Below are positions 8,356 to 17,933 of a DNA stretch of 64,000 bases, piece after piece. Made by a program: the position numbers and the translations under genes. The notes under the pieces are model-generated. The model saw only the letters and a program-made list of their open reading frames with translations. It searched no databases and was not told where the DNA came from. Positions within the stretch are counted from its first letter, which is position 1. Every line of letters begins with the position of its first letter. Source of the DNA: UBA9300 sp041686075 (GTDB taxonomy: Bacteria > Bacteroidota > Bacteroidia > Bacteroidales > VadinHA17); NCBI GenBank assembly GCA_041686075.1, contig JAWLEO010000002.1, forward strand, positions 79,815 through 143,814, read 5' to 3'.

Positions 8356-11277
8356 TTAATCCATTATTCTGTCATATTGATATCTCAGTGATTCAAATAT
8401 ACTTAATAGTTGGTCATACCTTTCATACGCATCTTGTCCGGGTTTCTGATCCGATCTGTTTATCATTGAATAGAGGTACATAACCTGGTCGGCAAGCATT
8501 GGCTGGGGATAACGTATATCATCCCGGCTTACCAGTTCATCCTTTATTTTACCCAGTTCTTCTCTCATAATACGAGCTCTTCGAGCTGTTCTGGCTTTTT
8601 CTTCAATTTTACCTTCACGGGGTTCAAGCATTGTATTTATATCTGTAATAAGCTCGGATACGTTCTTATAAAGTTCCACCACTTTAATACACAGATCAAA
8701 TTGTGCCTCATAATCCGAATAAGTCATTCCGCCCTCTATTATTCTTGGATCAGGTAAAACGTCAAAGCCTGAAGCATATTCTTCACCCATAACTTTTAGT
8801 GTGGCTCTATACCTTGCGGGGATCACTGCAGGACCGCGAAACCACCTGGTGGTTGCTTCCCGGGGTAGTTTCACATCTACCCTCATATCCCACATTATAC
8901 GATGAAAGCCCTCAGTGGCATCTGCATTAATTGTCTTAACCACCTCCCCGTCATTATTACTTATTTCAATAATTGCCGATTCTTTTTCACTAGGCAGAAA
9001 GTAATCTATATATAATCCTCTCCTTTCGGGTGATCTGAATTCATCCAGTGTTTTAAAAAGGATGATCTTCTCATTCTCCAATGAAGGATTAAATTCATGC
9101 AGTGGGCTTATATTATCCATTATCCAGAATGAGCGACCCATTGTTGAAAGTATGAGGTCATTCCTGTAAACCTTGATATCTGTCACAGGTACATCGGGTA
9201 GGTTCTGCTGGAATTCATGCCAATTGGCACCATCATCAAAAGAAACAAACACACCATGCTCTGTACCGGCAAAAATAAGCCCTTCACGATCAGGATCTTC
9301 CCTTACCACTCTTGTTGGGTAATCCGGCGGTATACCATTTGTACCATCTGTCAGAAGGGTCCAGGTAGCTCCATAATCCTCTGTCCTGTAAATATATGGT
9401 TCCCAATCATTGAGCAGGTACCTGTATACAGCCACGTAGGCCTTTGCCGGATTGTGTGGTGATGCTTCCACTGTTTCTACCCTACCTCCCGGCGGCAGAT
9501 CAGGAGGTGTAATATTTTTCCAGTTTTCGCCACCGTCGATAGTGACATATATGGGACCGTCATTAGCACCTGTCCATATAACGCCTTCTTGCAGAGGCGA
9601 CTCAGCTATAGAATATATAGCACTGTAAAACTCTTCACCTGTTATATCCCTCGTAATGGGAGAGCCTGATATAACCTGTTTATCCGGTTCAAAGGCTGTC
9701 AAATCTGGTGATATTGTTTCCCAGGTAAGTCCGTTGTTACGTGTCACATGTACGTACTGGGAACAGTGATATACCCTGTCAGGATCATGGGGGGACACCA
9801 TAATCGGGGATACTCGCTGGAACCTGTATTTCAGGTCAGCGGGGTTATGTCCATACATATTAATTGCACCAACATAATATTGCTTTTCCTGCCTTGTATT
9901 CTTATTATAAACACCGAAGCGTCCCTTACAGTTTGAGTAAACTATATTATGGTTTCCGGGTTTGGGTACTGCAGGTCCGGTTTCGCATCCGCCAACGGAC
10001 ATAAGCTGGGTGTTTCTGTATGACCATGCTGCTTTGCCGGGAATAGCCAGGGTACTGTTATCCTGCTGCCCTGCATAGAGCCAGTATGAAAACTGGTCAT
10101 CAACATTGACCTGGTACAATTCAGCTGTGGGCTGGTTATTTTGTGTTGACCATGAATCACCCCCGTTCAATGTTACATTTGCTCCACCATCATTTGATTG
10201 GATGAATATATCAGGATTTGAGGGATTGATCCACATGTCATGATTATCACCGTGCGGAGTCGACTTCCGGGTCCATGTCTCCCCCCTGTCCGTAGACTTG
10301 TAATAGCCTGTTGAGTTTACGTATAAGATATCCGGGTCTGTTGGATCGACATCAATATTGGTATAATAAAAAGGGCGATCGAGCAGGTATTCTTCCTTAC
10401 TGAGAAGAATGAAGTCTTCACCCATGTTATCAGAAAAGTACACTCCGCCCTGGTCATTCTCAGCCTCAACAAGTACATATAAGTTTTCGGGTGCCGTCTT
10501 GCAAACAGCCAGGTCACTCTTACCGACAATACCCGAAGGCAATCCTTTTTGCAGTTTCTTCCATGTATTCCCGCCATCTGTAGAACGGTAAATCCCGCCC
10601 TCATCTGATCCGGAAATTATGGTCCATGGTTTCCTTCTCACAGTCCATGCACAGGCATAGATAATATCAGGATTGACAGGATGCAATTCAATATCACTAA
10701 CGCCTGTTTTATCGGATATAAAAAGTACTTTTTCCCATGTTTCTCCTGCGTTGGTGGTCTTGAATACACCTCGCTCGGGATTCGAACCAAAGGGGTTCCC
10801 AATAGCAGCAACAAAGCATATATCAGGATTATCGGGATGTATGGCAACTGCCCCAATCTGTCCTGCCTTTTCGAGCCCGGTAAACTCCCATGTTTTGCCT
10901 GCATCATCGGAACGATACATTCCCTTTCCGAGTATAACATTGCTCCTTATACCATCTGATCCTGTACCAACATACACTACATCCGGATTAGACTGTGATA
11001 CTCTTATTGCTCCTATTGAGCCTGTTTTAAAATACCCATCTGACACATTACGCCAGTTCAAACCATAATCTGTTGTTTTCCAAACTCCTCCGCCTGTAGC
11101 ACCCATGTAGAAAACATATGGTTGCGATTCGATACCTGCTACCGCTGTTACGCGCCCGCCCCTGTATGGCCCGACCATCCGGTATTCCATATCATTGAAT
11201 GTTTCCGCAAATGAAAAATTTTGTCCCGTAAGCAGGGGACTAAGGGAAATAAGTATTAATACAAATAGGGTTTTCAT
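8356..11277 (-). CDS. Secreted BNR/sortilin-like beta-propeller protein
   Basis: A 973-residue protein with a cleavable signal peptide (MKTLFVLILISLSPLLTGQ). It is filled with BNR/Asp-box motifs such as SDDAGKTWE, STDGGNTWK, STDRGETWT, TIDGGENWK and SFDDGANWH, giving a large two-lobed propeller like VPS10/sortilin domains or glycosyl hydrolase family 74-type folds. The last 250 residues are a non-propeller region with a predicted helical tail (REGKIEEKARTARRARIMRE). Proteins of this architecture are often annotated as glycosyl hydrolases, but I see no catalytic residues I can assign; a peptidase or adhesin-associated role is equally possible. The gene is single, between two minus-strand genes with independent spacers. 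Confidence 0.85.
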   Translation of the reverse strand: MKTLFVLILISLSPLLTGQNFSFAETFNDMEYRMVGPYRGGRVTAVAGIESQPYVFYMGATGGGVWKTTDYGLNWRNVSDGYFKTGSIGAIRVSQSNPDVVYVGTGSDGIRSNVILGKGMYRSDDAGKTWEFTGLEKAGQIGAVAIHPDNPDICFVAAIGNPFGSNPERGVFKTTNAGETWEKVLFISDKTGVSDIELHPVNPDIIYACAWTVRRKPWTIISGSDEGGIYRSTDGGNTWKKLQKGLPSGIVGKSDLAVCKTAPENLYVLVEAENDQGGVYFSDNMGEDFILLSKEEYLLDRPFYYTNIDVDPTDPDILYVNSTGYYKSTDRGETWTRKSTPHGDNHDMWINPSNPDIFIQSNDGGANVTLNGGDSWSTQNNQPTAELYQVNVDDQFSYWLYAGQQDNSTLAIPGKAAWSYRNTQLMSVGGCETGPAVPKPGNHNIVYSNCKGRFGVYNKNTRQEKQYYVGAINMYGHNPADLKYRFQRVSPIMVSPHDPDRVYHCSQYVHVTRNNGLTWETISPDLTAFEPDKQVISGSPITRDITGEEFYSAIYSIAESPLQEGVIWTGANDGPIYVTIDGGENWKNITPPDLPPGGRVETVEASPHNPAKAYVAVYRYLLNDWEPYIYRTEDYGATWTLLTDGTNGIPPDYPTRVVREDPDREGLIFAGTEHGVFVSFDDGANWHEFQQNLPDVPVTDIKVYRNDLILSTMGRSFWIMDNISPLHEFNPSLENEKIILFKTLDEFRSPERRGLYIDYFLPSEKESAIIEISNNDGEVVKTINADATEGFHRIMWDMRVDVKLPREATTRWFRGPAVIPARYRATLKVMGEEYASGFDVLPDPRIIEGGMTYSDYEAQFDLCIKVVELYKNVSELITDINTMLEPREGKIEEKARTARRARIMREELGKIKDELVSRDDIRYPQPMLADQVMYLYSMINRSDQKPGQDAYERYDQLLSIFESLRYQYDRIMD

Positions 11278-11422
11278 TTTTTATTGTTTATATAATTAAA
11301 GCAAACCAAGATAGGCATTTCCTTCAATCTGTAATATATTTTATAACAGATGGAGAAGTTATTCCGGTGGTGAATATGGAATATAATGACGCAAAGTTGC
11401 AGAAGCTCAAAATTTTGCACTT

Positions 11423-11896
11423 CTACCCAGTATTTTCAGATTCTTTTGTTTTATTGGTTTTTCCGGCCTCAGAAGATTCTTCTTTCTCCTCTTCTTTTTC
11501 CTCCTTCTCTTCCTCTTTTTCCAGCATATTAAGTGAATGCAGAATATTATACCAGTGGATTATCTTCTTAATATCAGACACATAGACTCTTTGCCTGTCA
11601 TAATCAGGCATAAGTTCATTGAAATATTGCTTCAGCTCTTCGGGAGATGACTTATGGTTGATAGATGCCTCACCATTTTCTTTTTCGTAGATCCTATCAA
11701 AAATGTCGGCCAGCGGTACTTCTTCTGTATCAGTAAAAACTGCAATATCTTCAAGTGAACTTACTTTCGCAGTACCGTGGGCAGATGTTCTTTTACCAGT
11801 TTCAAGGTGTTCAACTATTACTGCATTCTTACCCTGGGCAATAAACCGGTATAAGCCCGGTGATCCCGAAATTGCCAATAAATCTTTAAGAACCAT
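11423..11896 (-). CDS. DUF5606 family protein
   Basis: A 157-residue protein whose N-terminal 125 residues match the Bacteroidota-specific DUF5606 family (DLLAISGSPGLYRFIAQGKN, TAKVSSLEDIAVFT, VYVSDIKKIIHWYNIL). The C-terminal 30 residues are a low-complexity Glu/Lys tail. The function is unknown. It is the last gene of the nusB-yajC-ybbR-coaE-DnaJ-like run, 36 bp downstream of the DnaJ-domain gene. Confidence 0.85.
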   Translation of the reverse strand: MVLKDLLAISGSPGLYRFIAQGKNAVIVEHLETGKRTSAHGTAKVSSLEDIAVFTDTEEVPLADIFDRIYEKENGEASINHKSSPEELKQYFNELMPDYDRQRVYVSDIKKIIHWYNILHSLNMLEKEEEKEEKEEEKEESSEAGKTNKTKESENTG

Positions 11897-11932
11897 TTGT
11901 ACTGTTTTTCAGGTTATTAATAATATTTATTA

Positions 11933-12670
11933 TCATGACATATTCCTGCTTTTTTTTATTTTTTCATATGCCTCGTTAACCTTCCTGAATTTATCATGTG
12001 CTATTTCTTTAAAATCCTCTCCCAGGTGGTTCACCATATCGGGATGATATTTCCTTGCCATACTTCTGTAAGCTTTTTTTACTTCCCCGTTACTTGCCCC
12101 GGGGTTTATTTCAAGAATTTTATAGTAAGCATCATCGGAAGGAATGAACATATTTTTTATTGACTCCCTGTCCTTTATTGAGATATTAAGATAAGACCCT
12201 ATTGATTCTATAGCTCTGAGTTCCCTTTCATGAATATGCCTGTCAGAGGCAGATATTCCGTACAACATATGCAATAGTTGCAGCCTCGATGAATACTCCA
12301 TATTCCTGCTTATCTGGCGGCAGACGTCTGCAACAGGAATATCCTGCTTTAGCAAATCCCTCAACATAAGCAAGGCTTCATTGGCTGTATCGTCACCAAA
12401 TTGATTCCTGAAGAAATTCTTGACATAGTCCAGTTCCGACCTTACCACTTTATCATCGGCTTTCATCACTGCAGCTATCAATACGATAAGGCTTAGAGCA
12501 AAATCTCCTGCAGTAGTATTGTATTTTCTTCCCCTAAAGCTGGTGGTTGTTCCCTCCCTGCTGCCTGTGCCGTCGAAGACTGATCCGACTGCAAAACCAA
12601 GCAGGGCACCCAGGGGACCACCGAAGAACCATCCCAGACCACCGCCAATCCATTTAGCATATTTTCCCAT
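11933..12670 (-). CDS. TerB/DnaJ-domain membrane-associated co-chaperone (DjlA-like)
   Basis: This 245-residue protein begins with a glycine-rich membrane-like segment (GGGLGWFFGGPLGALLGF), continues with a TerB-like helical domain (residues about 50-170), and ends with a J-domain containing the HPD motif (YRSMARKYHPDMVNH). The layout is that of DjlA: an N-terminal membrane anchor, TerB-like middle and C-terminal DnaJ domain recruiting DnaK. It lies 4 bp downstream of coaE in the same operon. Confidence 0.9.
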   Translation of the reverse strand: MGKYAKWIGGGLGWFFGGPLGALLGFAVGSVFDGTGSREGTTTSFRGRKYNTTAGDFALSLIVLIAAVMKADDKVVRSELDYVKNFFRNQFGDDTANEALLMLRDLLKQDIPVADVCRQISRNMEYSSRLQLLHMLYGISASDRHIHERELRAIESIGSYLNISIKDRESIKNMFIPSDDAYYKILEINPGASNGEVKKAYRSMARKYHPDMVNHLGEDFKEIAHDKFRKVNEAYEKIKKSRNMS

Positions 12671-12674
12671 AATC

Positions 12675-13268
12675 TTATTTATTAAGATAATGTAAGATAT
12701 CCTTATGTATTTCCAATACCTGTGGAATAATCATTACTGCGTCCGCATTATTTATTTGGTAATCCGATCGTTTAATCATTTCTTCATCCGAAATCTGATT
12801 TTGCACTCTTTCCATTACCTGCTGGCGGCTCATTTTATTTCGCTCCATAACTCTCTGAACACGTTCTTCAAGGGGAGCCACTACTGCCAGTATTTTATCA
12901 ACATGTTCCTCGGCTTCTGCTTCAAATAGTATTGCAGACTCAAAAATAACATAATCCGACTGTTGTTGCTCACGCCACTTCCTGTAGCTTTCAAAAACAA
13001 GGGGATGTACCAGCTTGTTAACCTTGCTTAGCATTTCACTGTCATTAAAAATTATTGATGCCAGCCTCCGCCGGTCCAGTTCACCCGACACATATAGATC
13101 TTCCTCAACGAGCTTATTAAGGTCCTCTTTCAACCGTGTATTTTTATCCATAATTACACGTCCTTCCTCATCGGCTGAGAAAACGGGAACACCCAGAACC
13201 TTAAAAGTCTTACACACTGTAGTTTTACCGCTGCCTATGCCACCGGTGACACCTAACCTGAATATCAT
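12675..13268 (-). CDS. coaE: Dephospho-CoA kinase
   Basis: A 197-residue P-loop kinase with GVTGGIGSGKTTVCK at the N-terminus and the DEEGRVIMD and HPLVFESYRKW segments of CoaE. It phosphorylates the 3'-hydroxyl of dephospho-CoA, the last step of CoA synthesis. It overlaps the ybbR stop by 4 bp, so the two are translationally coupled. The earlier steps, coaC and coaB, lie in a separate operon at 35.5-36.7 kb. Confidence 0.96.
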   Translation of the reverse strand: MIFRLGVTGGIGSGKTTVCKTFKVLGVPVFSADEEGRVIMDKNTRLKEDLNKLVEEDLYVSGELDRRRLASIIFNDSEMLSKVNKLVHPLVFESYRKWREQQQSDYVIFESAILFEAEAEEHVDKILAVVAPLEERVQRVMERNKMSRQQVMERVQNQISDEEMIKRSDYQINNADAVMIIPQVLEIHKDILHYLNK

Positions 13269-14275
13269 TTCTTCTCAATAATATATTCGACCCGTTTGGG
13301 GTTATACCTGACATTACTTATAAAATCGGGCAACTTAACCAGTTTAACTGTAAGCCGTTCAACTTTTCTTACGTCAATGCCGTGCATATCGACCACTGCT
13401 TCCAGGGGTATTTCCTGAATCCTGTTATAATCGTCAAGAGCTATATTAAAGTGGACATTCACCATATCAGGGAACAGTCTCACTTTCGCGGTGTCAGGTT
13501 CATTGAGTATCCTTACAGGCACCTCGATTATTTCTTCTGTAAACTGTTCAACGGGTATAGTGATTTCGGTTTTTTTATGGGATATGCCTACTTTAGGGAT
13601 GGACTCAATATTAATATTCCGTGTAATCTCTTCCTTAACCTGGTTATATTCGTGATATTCAGTTTTAACGTGGTCAATTGTATCAATTACTGCCCGTGGC
13701 CCAGATATTTCAACTGAATCAGGATCAGATACTATATTCCCGTTAATCATAAATTGCCTCTGTGTATTAACTTTGACATCCGGTCTGACGGGCACTTTTT
13801 TCCTGATTACTTTATCAAATACAAAATTAATTGTATCAGGAGTAATTGAATTAATATCGAAATCGCTCCTGATTTGTCTTGAGAAAGCATCCCTAAGGTT
13901 ATATGAATAGATATAAAACTCCAGTTCAGTTTCTCTATCCTTGACGGATAGCCCTGCATTGTTGACATCTATTACAAGAGGTGTTTTATTGCCACTGATC
14001 CTGGCTGTTAATACTGAATAACCGGGCCCCACCACTTCAAGGCTCAGTCTGTCAGGTAATTCGTTTACCAGGGCAAGATTCTCAGGAAAATTGATATATC
14101 TTACCGGAAAATTTATCGAGCCTGTGTTATTTTTGCTCAGGGCATTTATAAACCAGAAAATAAATGAAAGCAAGAGGAAAAAAGAAAAAACAGCAACATC
14201 ACGGTTAAAAAGCTTCTCCTTGAGTTTCCTGTATATTCTTTCCAGGCTTTTTTTAGAATTTTCTTCCGGATCCAT
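13265..14275 (-). CDS. YbbR-like domain protein (CdaR-like)
   Basis: A 336-residue protein with one N-terminal membrane segment (VAVFSFFLLLSFIFWFINAL) and YbbR-type repeats beyond it, recognisable by the NFPVRYINFPENLALVNELP, PVRPDVKVN and EVPVRILNEPD stretches. In Firmicutes the YbbR protein CdaR regulates the diadenylate cyclase CdaA. Here the neighbour is coaE rather than cdaA, as in other Bacteroidota. A link to cyclic-di-AMP is possible but not shown by this locus. Confidence 0.85.
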   Translation of the reverse strand: MDPEENSKKSLERIYRKLKEKLFNRDVAVFSFFLLLSFIFWFINALSKNNTGSINFPVRYINFPENLALVNELPDRLSLEVVGPGYSVLTARISGNKTPLVIDVNNAGLSVKDRETELEFYIYSYNLRDAFSRQIRSDFDINSITPDTINFVFDKVIRKKVPVRPDVKVNTQRQFMINGNIVSDPDSVEISGPRAVIDTIDHVKTEYHEYNQVKEEITRNINIESIPKVGISHKKTEITIPVEQFTEEIIEVPVRILNEPDTAKVRLFPDMVNVHFNIALDDYNRIQEIPLEAVVDMHGIDVRKVERLTVKLVKLPDFISNVRYNPKRVEYIIEKK

Positions 14276-14304
14276 ATGGCTATAAGTTAAAAATTTCCCC
14301 GGAT

Positions 14305-14628
14305 TTATCTTCTTTGCTCAATATCGCTTGGGTCCCTTAAAACAGCGCTCTTATCAATCTTTAAAAGAATATTATCACCTACATCAACGGTGACAGTATT
14401 ATCTTTCACGTCTGTTATTTTCCCGTAAATTCCACCGGTAGTTACAATCTTATCTCCTTTTTTCAGGGAGCTTCTGAAACTGCTCATTTCTCTCTGTTTT
14501 CTCACCTGAGGTCTTATCATAAAGAAATAAAAGATAACAAAGACCAGTATTAAGGGTAAGAATGTAACCAGGGGATTCTGACCTTCCGGTGCAGGTCCCA
14601 TTAAGTACAAAAATGCTAAAGTGTTCAT
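14305..14628 (-). CDS. yajC: Preprotein translocase subunit YajC
   Basis: A 107-residue protein with one transmembrane segment (LVTFLPLILVFVIFYFFMIR) followed by the family motif RPQVRKQREMSSF and the GDKIVTTGGIYGKI loop. YajC associates with SecDF at the Sec translocon in the inner membrane. It sits between nusB and ybbR in the same operon. Confidence 0.96.
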   Translation of the reverse strand: MNTLAFLYLMGPAPEGQNPLVTFLPLILVFVIFYFFMIRPQVRKQREMSSFRSSLKKGDKIVTTGGIYGKITDVKDNTVTVDVGDNILLKIDKSAVLRDPSDIEQRR

Positions 14629-14643
14629 TATTAATATTATTTT

Positions 14644-15612
14644 TTAGTTATTATTTCTATTTCCTTCCTCCCCGATAAGGCCCCGTCCTTCCTTGGTAAA
14701 CATATTTTTTTTTCTTAATTCCTTCACTATTTTATCGAGAATCCCATTTACAAAGTTACTGCTTTTTGATGTGCAGTAAAATTTTGCTATTTCAATATAC
14801 TCATTCAGACTCACTTTAACCGGTATTTCAGGAAACTCGATTATTTCAGTAATAGCAAGCTGCATTACAAGTGCGTCCATCAAGGCAACACGCTCAATCT
14901 CCCAATTTGTTGTATTCCTGTCAATTAAATCGGTTAATACATCGGTATTGATTATTGTTTTTCTCAACAGTGTCTTTACAAATATCTCGTCCTCATCTGA
15001 CCTGTATAAGGGCATCAGACTATGCTCAGGACCTGTAGATATCTTGAAATGCCTTAATGTTTTATCAACCATTACTGACACAAAATCGAGGTCATCGTTC
15101 CAGTATATACTTTTTTCTTCAAGCACTGACTCAAGTTCTTCGGATTGCATAAGTATAAGGTCAAGCAACTTGCCAACAAACTTTTTATCTTCCGCATAGC
15201 TGTCCTTTCCGCTATTCATATATTCCTTATAAATATCTGAATTTTTAAGTATGTCATAATATTTTCGCGGGATTTCACTGTAATCACTCCAAAACAGCTT
15301 TTCTTTCTCAGCATATTTTTTTAGCTGTTTATTCTCGGACAACTGTCTGATGAGCCTGTTATCAATAAATTTCGTATTTGGATTGAGATCCTCATGTGTA
15401 GGTATCTTCTTTTGTTTTGCTATTTCAATCTTTTCCTCAGCAACATCAACAATTTCAATAAGCAAAAGCAAAAGGAGGTGATATAGATCATAGCTTTTTT
15501 TCAGGCTGATAAAAAGCTCTTTTTCTGCCGCTTCCACACTTTCCCCTTTTTTCCTGTTAAAGGCATACAGAACAATTAAGGCTTTAATACGTAATAATCT
15601 CCTGCTTATCAT
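14644..15612 (-). CDS. nusB: Transcription antitermination protein NusB (long Bacteroidota form)
   Basis: A protein of 322 residues from the ATG at 15612 (MISRRLLRIKALIVLYAFNR). The conserved NusB fold is in the C-terminal half (NWEIERVALMDALVMQLAIT, PVKVSLNEYIEIAKFY, SSNFVNGILDKI). The N-terminal half is longer than in proteobacterial NusB, typical of this phylum. NusB binds boxA RNA with NusE in rRNA antitermination. I reject the upstream ATG at 15642 because it lies inside the predicted -7 promoter box. Confidence 0.93.
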   Translation of the reverse strand: MISRRLLRIKALIVLYAFNRKKGESVEAAEKELFISLKKSYDLYHLLLLLLIEIVDVAEEKIEIAKQKKIPTHEDLNPNTKFIDNRLIRQLSENKQLKKYAEKEKLFWSDYSEIPRKYYDILKNSDIYKEYMNSGKDSYAEDKKFVGKLLDLILMQSEELESVLEEKSIYWNDDLDFVSVMVDKTLRHFKISTGPEHSLMPLYRSDEDEIFVKTLLRKTIINTDVLTDLIDRNTTNWEIERVALMDALVMQLAITEIIEFPEIPVKVSLNEYIEIAKFYCTSKSSNFVNGILDKIVKELRKKNMFTKEGRGLIGEEGNRNNN

Positions 15613-15639
15613 CTGAAAAGAACACCAATTATTTGAGTG

Positions 15640-15669
15640 CAAAAATACTCTTTTTATATTTCACACAAA
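15640..15669 (-). promoter_or_regulatory. Bacteroidota promoter for the nusB operon
   Basis: On the minus strand the -7 box TATTTTTG (15640-15647) fits TAnnTTTG, with a TTTTG -33 element about 18 bp upstream (15666-15670). The start codon is 28 bp downstream. Confidence 0.65.
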
Positions 15670-15704
15670 ACTGTGACTGGCAAATCAGACCATTAGTTCA
15701 TTAT

Positions 15705-15734
15705 TTTGATATATGAAAATTATTCTTACATTTG
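15705..15734 (+). promoter_or_regulatory. Bacteroidota promoter for the DUF3276 gene
   Basis: TTTG at 15705-15708, an 18 bp spacer and a perfect -7 box TACATTTG at 15727-15734, 36 bp before the start codon. The spacing equals that of the divergent nusB promoter. Confidence 0.7.
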
Positions 15735-15770
15735 ACGTCATAATATGTTTTCCAAATTAAAATTAGCTCT

Positions 15771-16214
15771 ATGAATGAAGAGAACGAAGCCAAAGCGAGT
15801 GAGTTAAGCAATAACAAAGAAAATGAAAAAAGTGGCCGTGAAGAGGTTTACACAAGAATTATCAGAGCAGGAAACAGGACGTATTTCCTCGATGTAAAAT
15901 CTACACGCAAGAACGACCTTTACCTTACTATTACCGAGAGCAAAAAAAGGTTCAACAAGGATGGGAAATTCTTTTATGAAAAACATAAGCTTTTCCTTTA
16001 TCCAGAAGATTTTAATAAGTTCAGTGACGGACTTGAAGATGTATTCTCTTTTATAAAAAATTCGGATTACAAAGAAAAGTCCGAAGCAGATACAAGCGAG
16101 AGCAAGGAATCTGTGGACAGTGCTGAAAAAGAGACTGAAAGCGGAGAAGAGGAAGAAAAGTCCAAAACAGACGAGTTCATAAATGTTGAATTCGAAGATC
16201 TCGGTGAAAAGTAA
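15771..16214 (+). CDS. PUR-alpha-like nucleic-acid-binding protein (DUF3276)
   Basis: A 147-residue protein. Residues about 25-108 are the PUR-type single-stranded DNA/RNA-binding domain (REEVYTRIIRAGNRTYFLDV, DLYLTITESKKRF, KHKLFLYPEDFNKF). The last 40 residues are an acidic Ser/Glu-rich tail, a feature I take to be disordered. It is divergent from the nusB operon and has its own promoter. Confidence 0.9.
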   Translation: MNEENEAKASELSNNKENEKSGREEVYTRIIRAGNRTYFLDVKSTRKNDLYLTITESKKRFNKDGKFFYEKHKLFLYPEDFNKFSDGLEDVFSFIKNSDYKEKSEADTSESKESVDSAEKETESGEEEEKSKTDEFINVEFEDLGEK

Positions 16215-16266
16215 ATACGTTAATTAACTTTTCCTGTCTGCTTTTCGGCAGTCATTTTTATAAAGC

Positions 16267-16743
16267 ATGGTTGATTATCTTTTACTTGCCCTTGCTATTG
16301 TTTTTATTATCATTGGCATTGTAGGTTGCCTGGTGCCTGTTTTACCAGGCCCTCCACTGAGTTTTCTTGGCTTACTTGTTCTTCATTTTACTGAATTTGC
16401 TGATTTCAGGATTAATTTATTGATCATACTGGGCCTTATTGCAATAATAGTTGCGGTATTTGATTATGTTGTCCCCATATGGGGCACGAAAAAGTTGGGT
16501 GGAACAAAATATGGGATAAGGGGTGCAACAATAGGATTGCTGATTGGACTTTTTTTTGGTCCGCTCGGTGTCATAATAGGGCCATTCATCGGTGCAGTCA
16601 TAGGTGAGCTGATTTACAAGGATGATTTTAACTATGCCATACGCGCCGGTCTCGGCAGCCTCGTTGGTTTTATGGCAGGCATAGGCCTGAAACTGGCAAC
16701 ATCACTTGTTATTACCTTTTATTTTGTCAGAGAACTGTTCTGA
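16267..16743 (+). CDS. DUF456 family membrane protein
   Basis: A 158-residue, glycine-rich integral membrane protein with about four hydrophobic segments. Its signature stretches are GCLVPVLPGPPLSFLG, DYVVPIWGTKKLGGTKYG, GLLIGLFFGPLGVIIGPFIG and GAVIGELI, as in DUF456. Function is unknown. It follows the DUF3276 gene by 52 bp and may share its transcript. Confidence 0.9.
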   Translation: MVDYLLLALAIVFIIIGIVGCLVPVLPGPPLSFLGLLVLHFTEFADFRINLLIILGLIAIIVAVFDYVVPIWGTKKLGGTKYGIRGATIGLLIGLFFGPLGVIIGPFIGAVIGELIYKDDFNYAIRAGLGSLVGFMAGIGLKLATSLVITFYFVRELF

Positions 16744-16756
16744 AGTATTAGTTATG

Positions 16757-16886
16757 AATTATGAACCGAACAGTGCGAGTTTGCGTTAAGCAAGCGAGTA
16801 CTGTGAGCTCGCGAGTGGATAGTGATTGTGGCTAGTGGGAACGAGCAATTATGAACCGAACAGTGCGAGTTTGCGTTAAGCAAGCG
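16757..16886. repeat. 40-bp direct repeat overlapping the OTC gene end
   Basis: Two identical 40-bp copies lie at 16757-16796 and 16847-16886, 90 bp apart. The right copy contains the last three codons and stop of the ornithine carbamoyltransferase gene. Words such as gcgagt and aagcaagcga relate it to the other GCGAGC/TTACGC spacer repeats in the window. Confidence 0.95.
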
Positions 16887-17874
16887 TTGCCAGCATCACC
16901 GCCTTAATTGTGTGCATTCTGTTTTCGGCTTCATCAAAGACTATTGAATGCTCTGATTCAAATACATCATCCGTTACTTCCATTCCGTTGAGCCCGTATT
17001 TCTGATATATTTCCTCACCTATTTTTGTTTCCCGGTTATGGAAAGCAGGCAGACAGTGCAGGAATTTAACCTTTGGATTTCCTGTTTTCTCGAGAAGCTT
17101 TTTATTAACCTGGTATGGTTTAAGAAGTTCTATTCTTTGCTCCCACACTTCTTCGGGTTCACCCATTGACACCCATACATCTGTGTATAAGAAGTCAACC
17201 CCCTTCACTGCATCATCAACATTGTCAGTAATATTTATTCTTGCTCCTGTTTTTGAGGCTATTTCCATACAACTTTCCACCAGTTCATCTGATGGTTGTA
17301 CTCCCCTGGGAGCTGCAGCCCTGAAATCCATACCCATCTTGGCGGCCCCTACCAGGAGAGAATTACCCATATTGTTTCTTGCATCGCCAAGATAACAGAA
17401 ACTAATCTCTTCCAGAGGTTTATTGCAGTGTTCCATCATGGTCATAAAGTCGGCCAGTATCTGGGTTGGATGGAATTCATTTGTAAGGCCATTCCAGACC
17501 GGTACGCCTGCATACTTACCCAGTTCTTCAACTATCTCCTGTCCGAATCCCCTGTATTCAATACCATCATACATCCGACCCAGAACTCTCGCAGTATCTT
17601 TCATCGATTCTTTATGCCCTATTTGCGAACCAGTGGGGCCGATATAGGAAACGTGAGCTCCCTGATCAAGGGCAGCCACTTCAAAGGCACACCTTGTTCT
17701 TGTAGATGACTTTTCAAAAATGAGTGCAATATTTTTACCTTTTAAGCTTTGCTGCTCAAGGCCTGCATACTTTGCCTTCTTAAGTTCAATTGCCAGCTTA
17801 AGCAAAAACCTGATCTCACCGGGTTCAAAATCCAGTAGCTTTAAAAAATTCCTGTTCCGTAAATTGTAAGCCAT
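16876..17874 (-). CDS. Ornithine carbamoyltransferase
   Basis: A 332-residue carbamoyltransferase. Carbamoyl-phosphate ligands appear in EKSSTRTR and HPTQ; the ornithine side shows VSMGEP and the catalytic HCLPAFHNRETK. Length and sequence fit the ArgF/ArcB class. It sits 59 bp downstream of carbamate kinase on the same strand, so I favour the catabolic direction (citrulline phosphorolysis to ornithine and carbamoyl phosphate), as in arcB. No arginine deiminase is in the window. The final three codons come from a 40-bp repeat shared with the downstream spacer. Confidence 0.94.
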   Translation of the reverse strand: MAYNLRNRNFLKLLDFEPGEIRFLLKLAIELKKAKYAGLEQQSLKGKNIALIFEKSSTRTRCAFEVAALDQGAHVSYIGPTGSQIGHKESMKDTARVLGRMYDGIEYRGFGQEIVEELGKYAGVPVWNGLTNEFHPTQILADFMTMMEHCNKPLEEISFCYLGDARNNMGNSLLVGAAKMGMDFRAAAPRGVQPSDELVESCMEIASKTGARINITDNVDDAVKGVDFLYTDVWVSMGEPEEVWEQRIELLKPYQVNKKLLEKTGNPKVKFLHCLPAFHNRETKIGEEIYQKYGLNGMEVTDDVFESEHSIVFDEAENRMHTIKAVMLATLA

Positions 17875-17933
17875 GTTTTTATTGTTGAAATGTTTAAGTG
17901 TTTAAATAATCGAGGGTATAGAAAATTTTTTCA

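Noticed and set aside
15613..15642. Upstream start for nusB
   Set aside because: It lies within the predicted -7 box, so it would not be transcribed.
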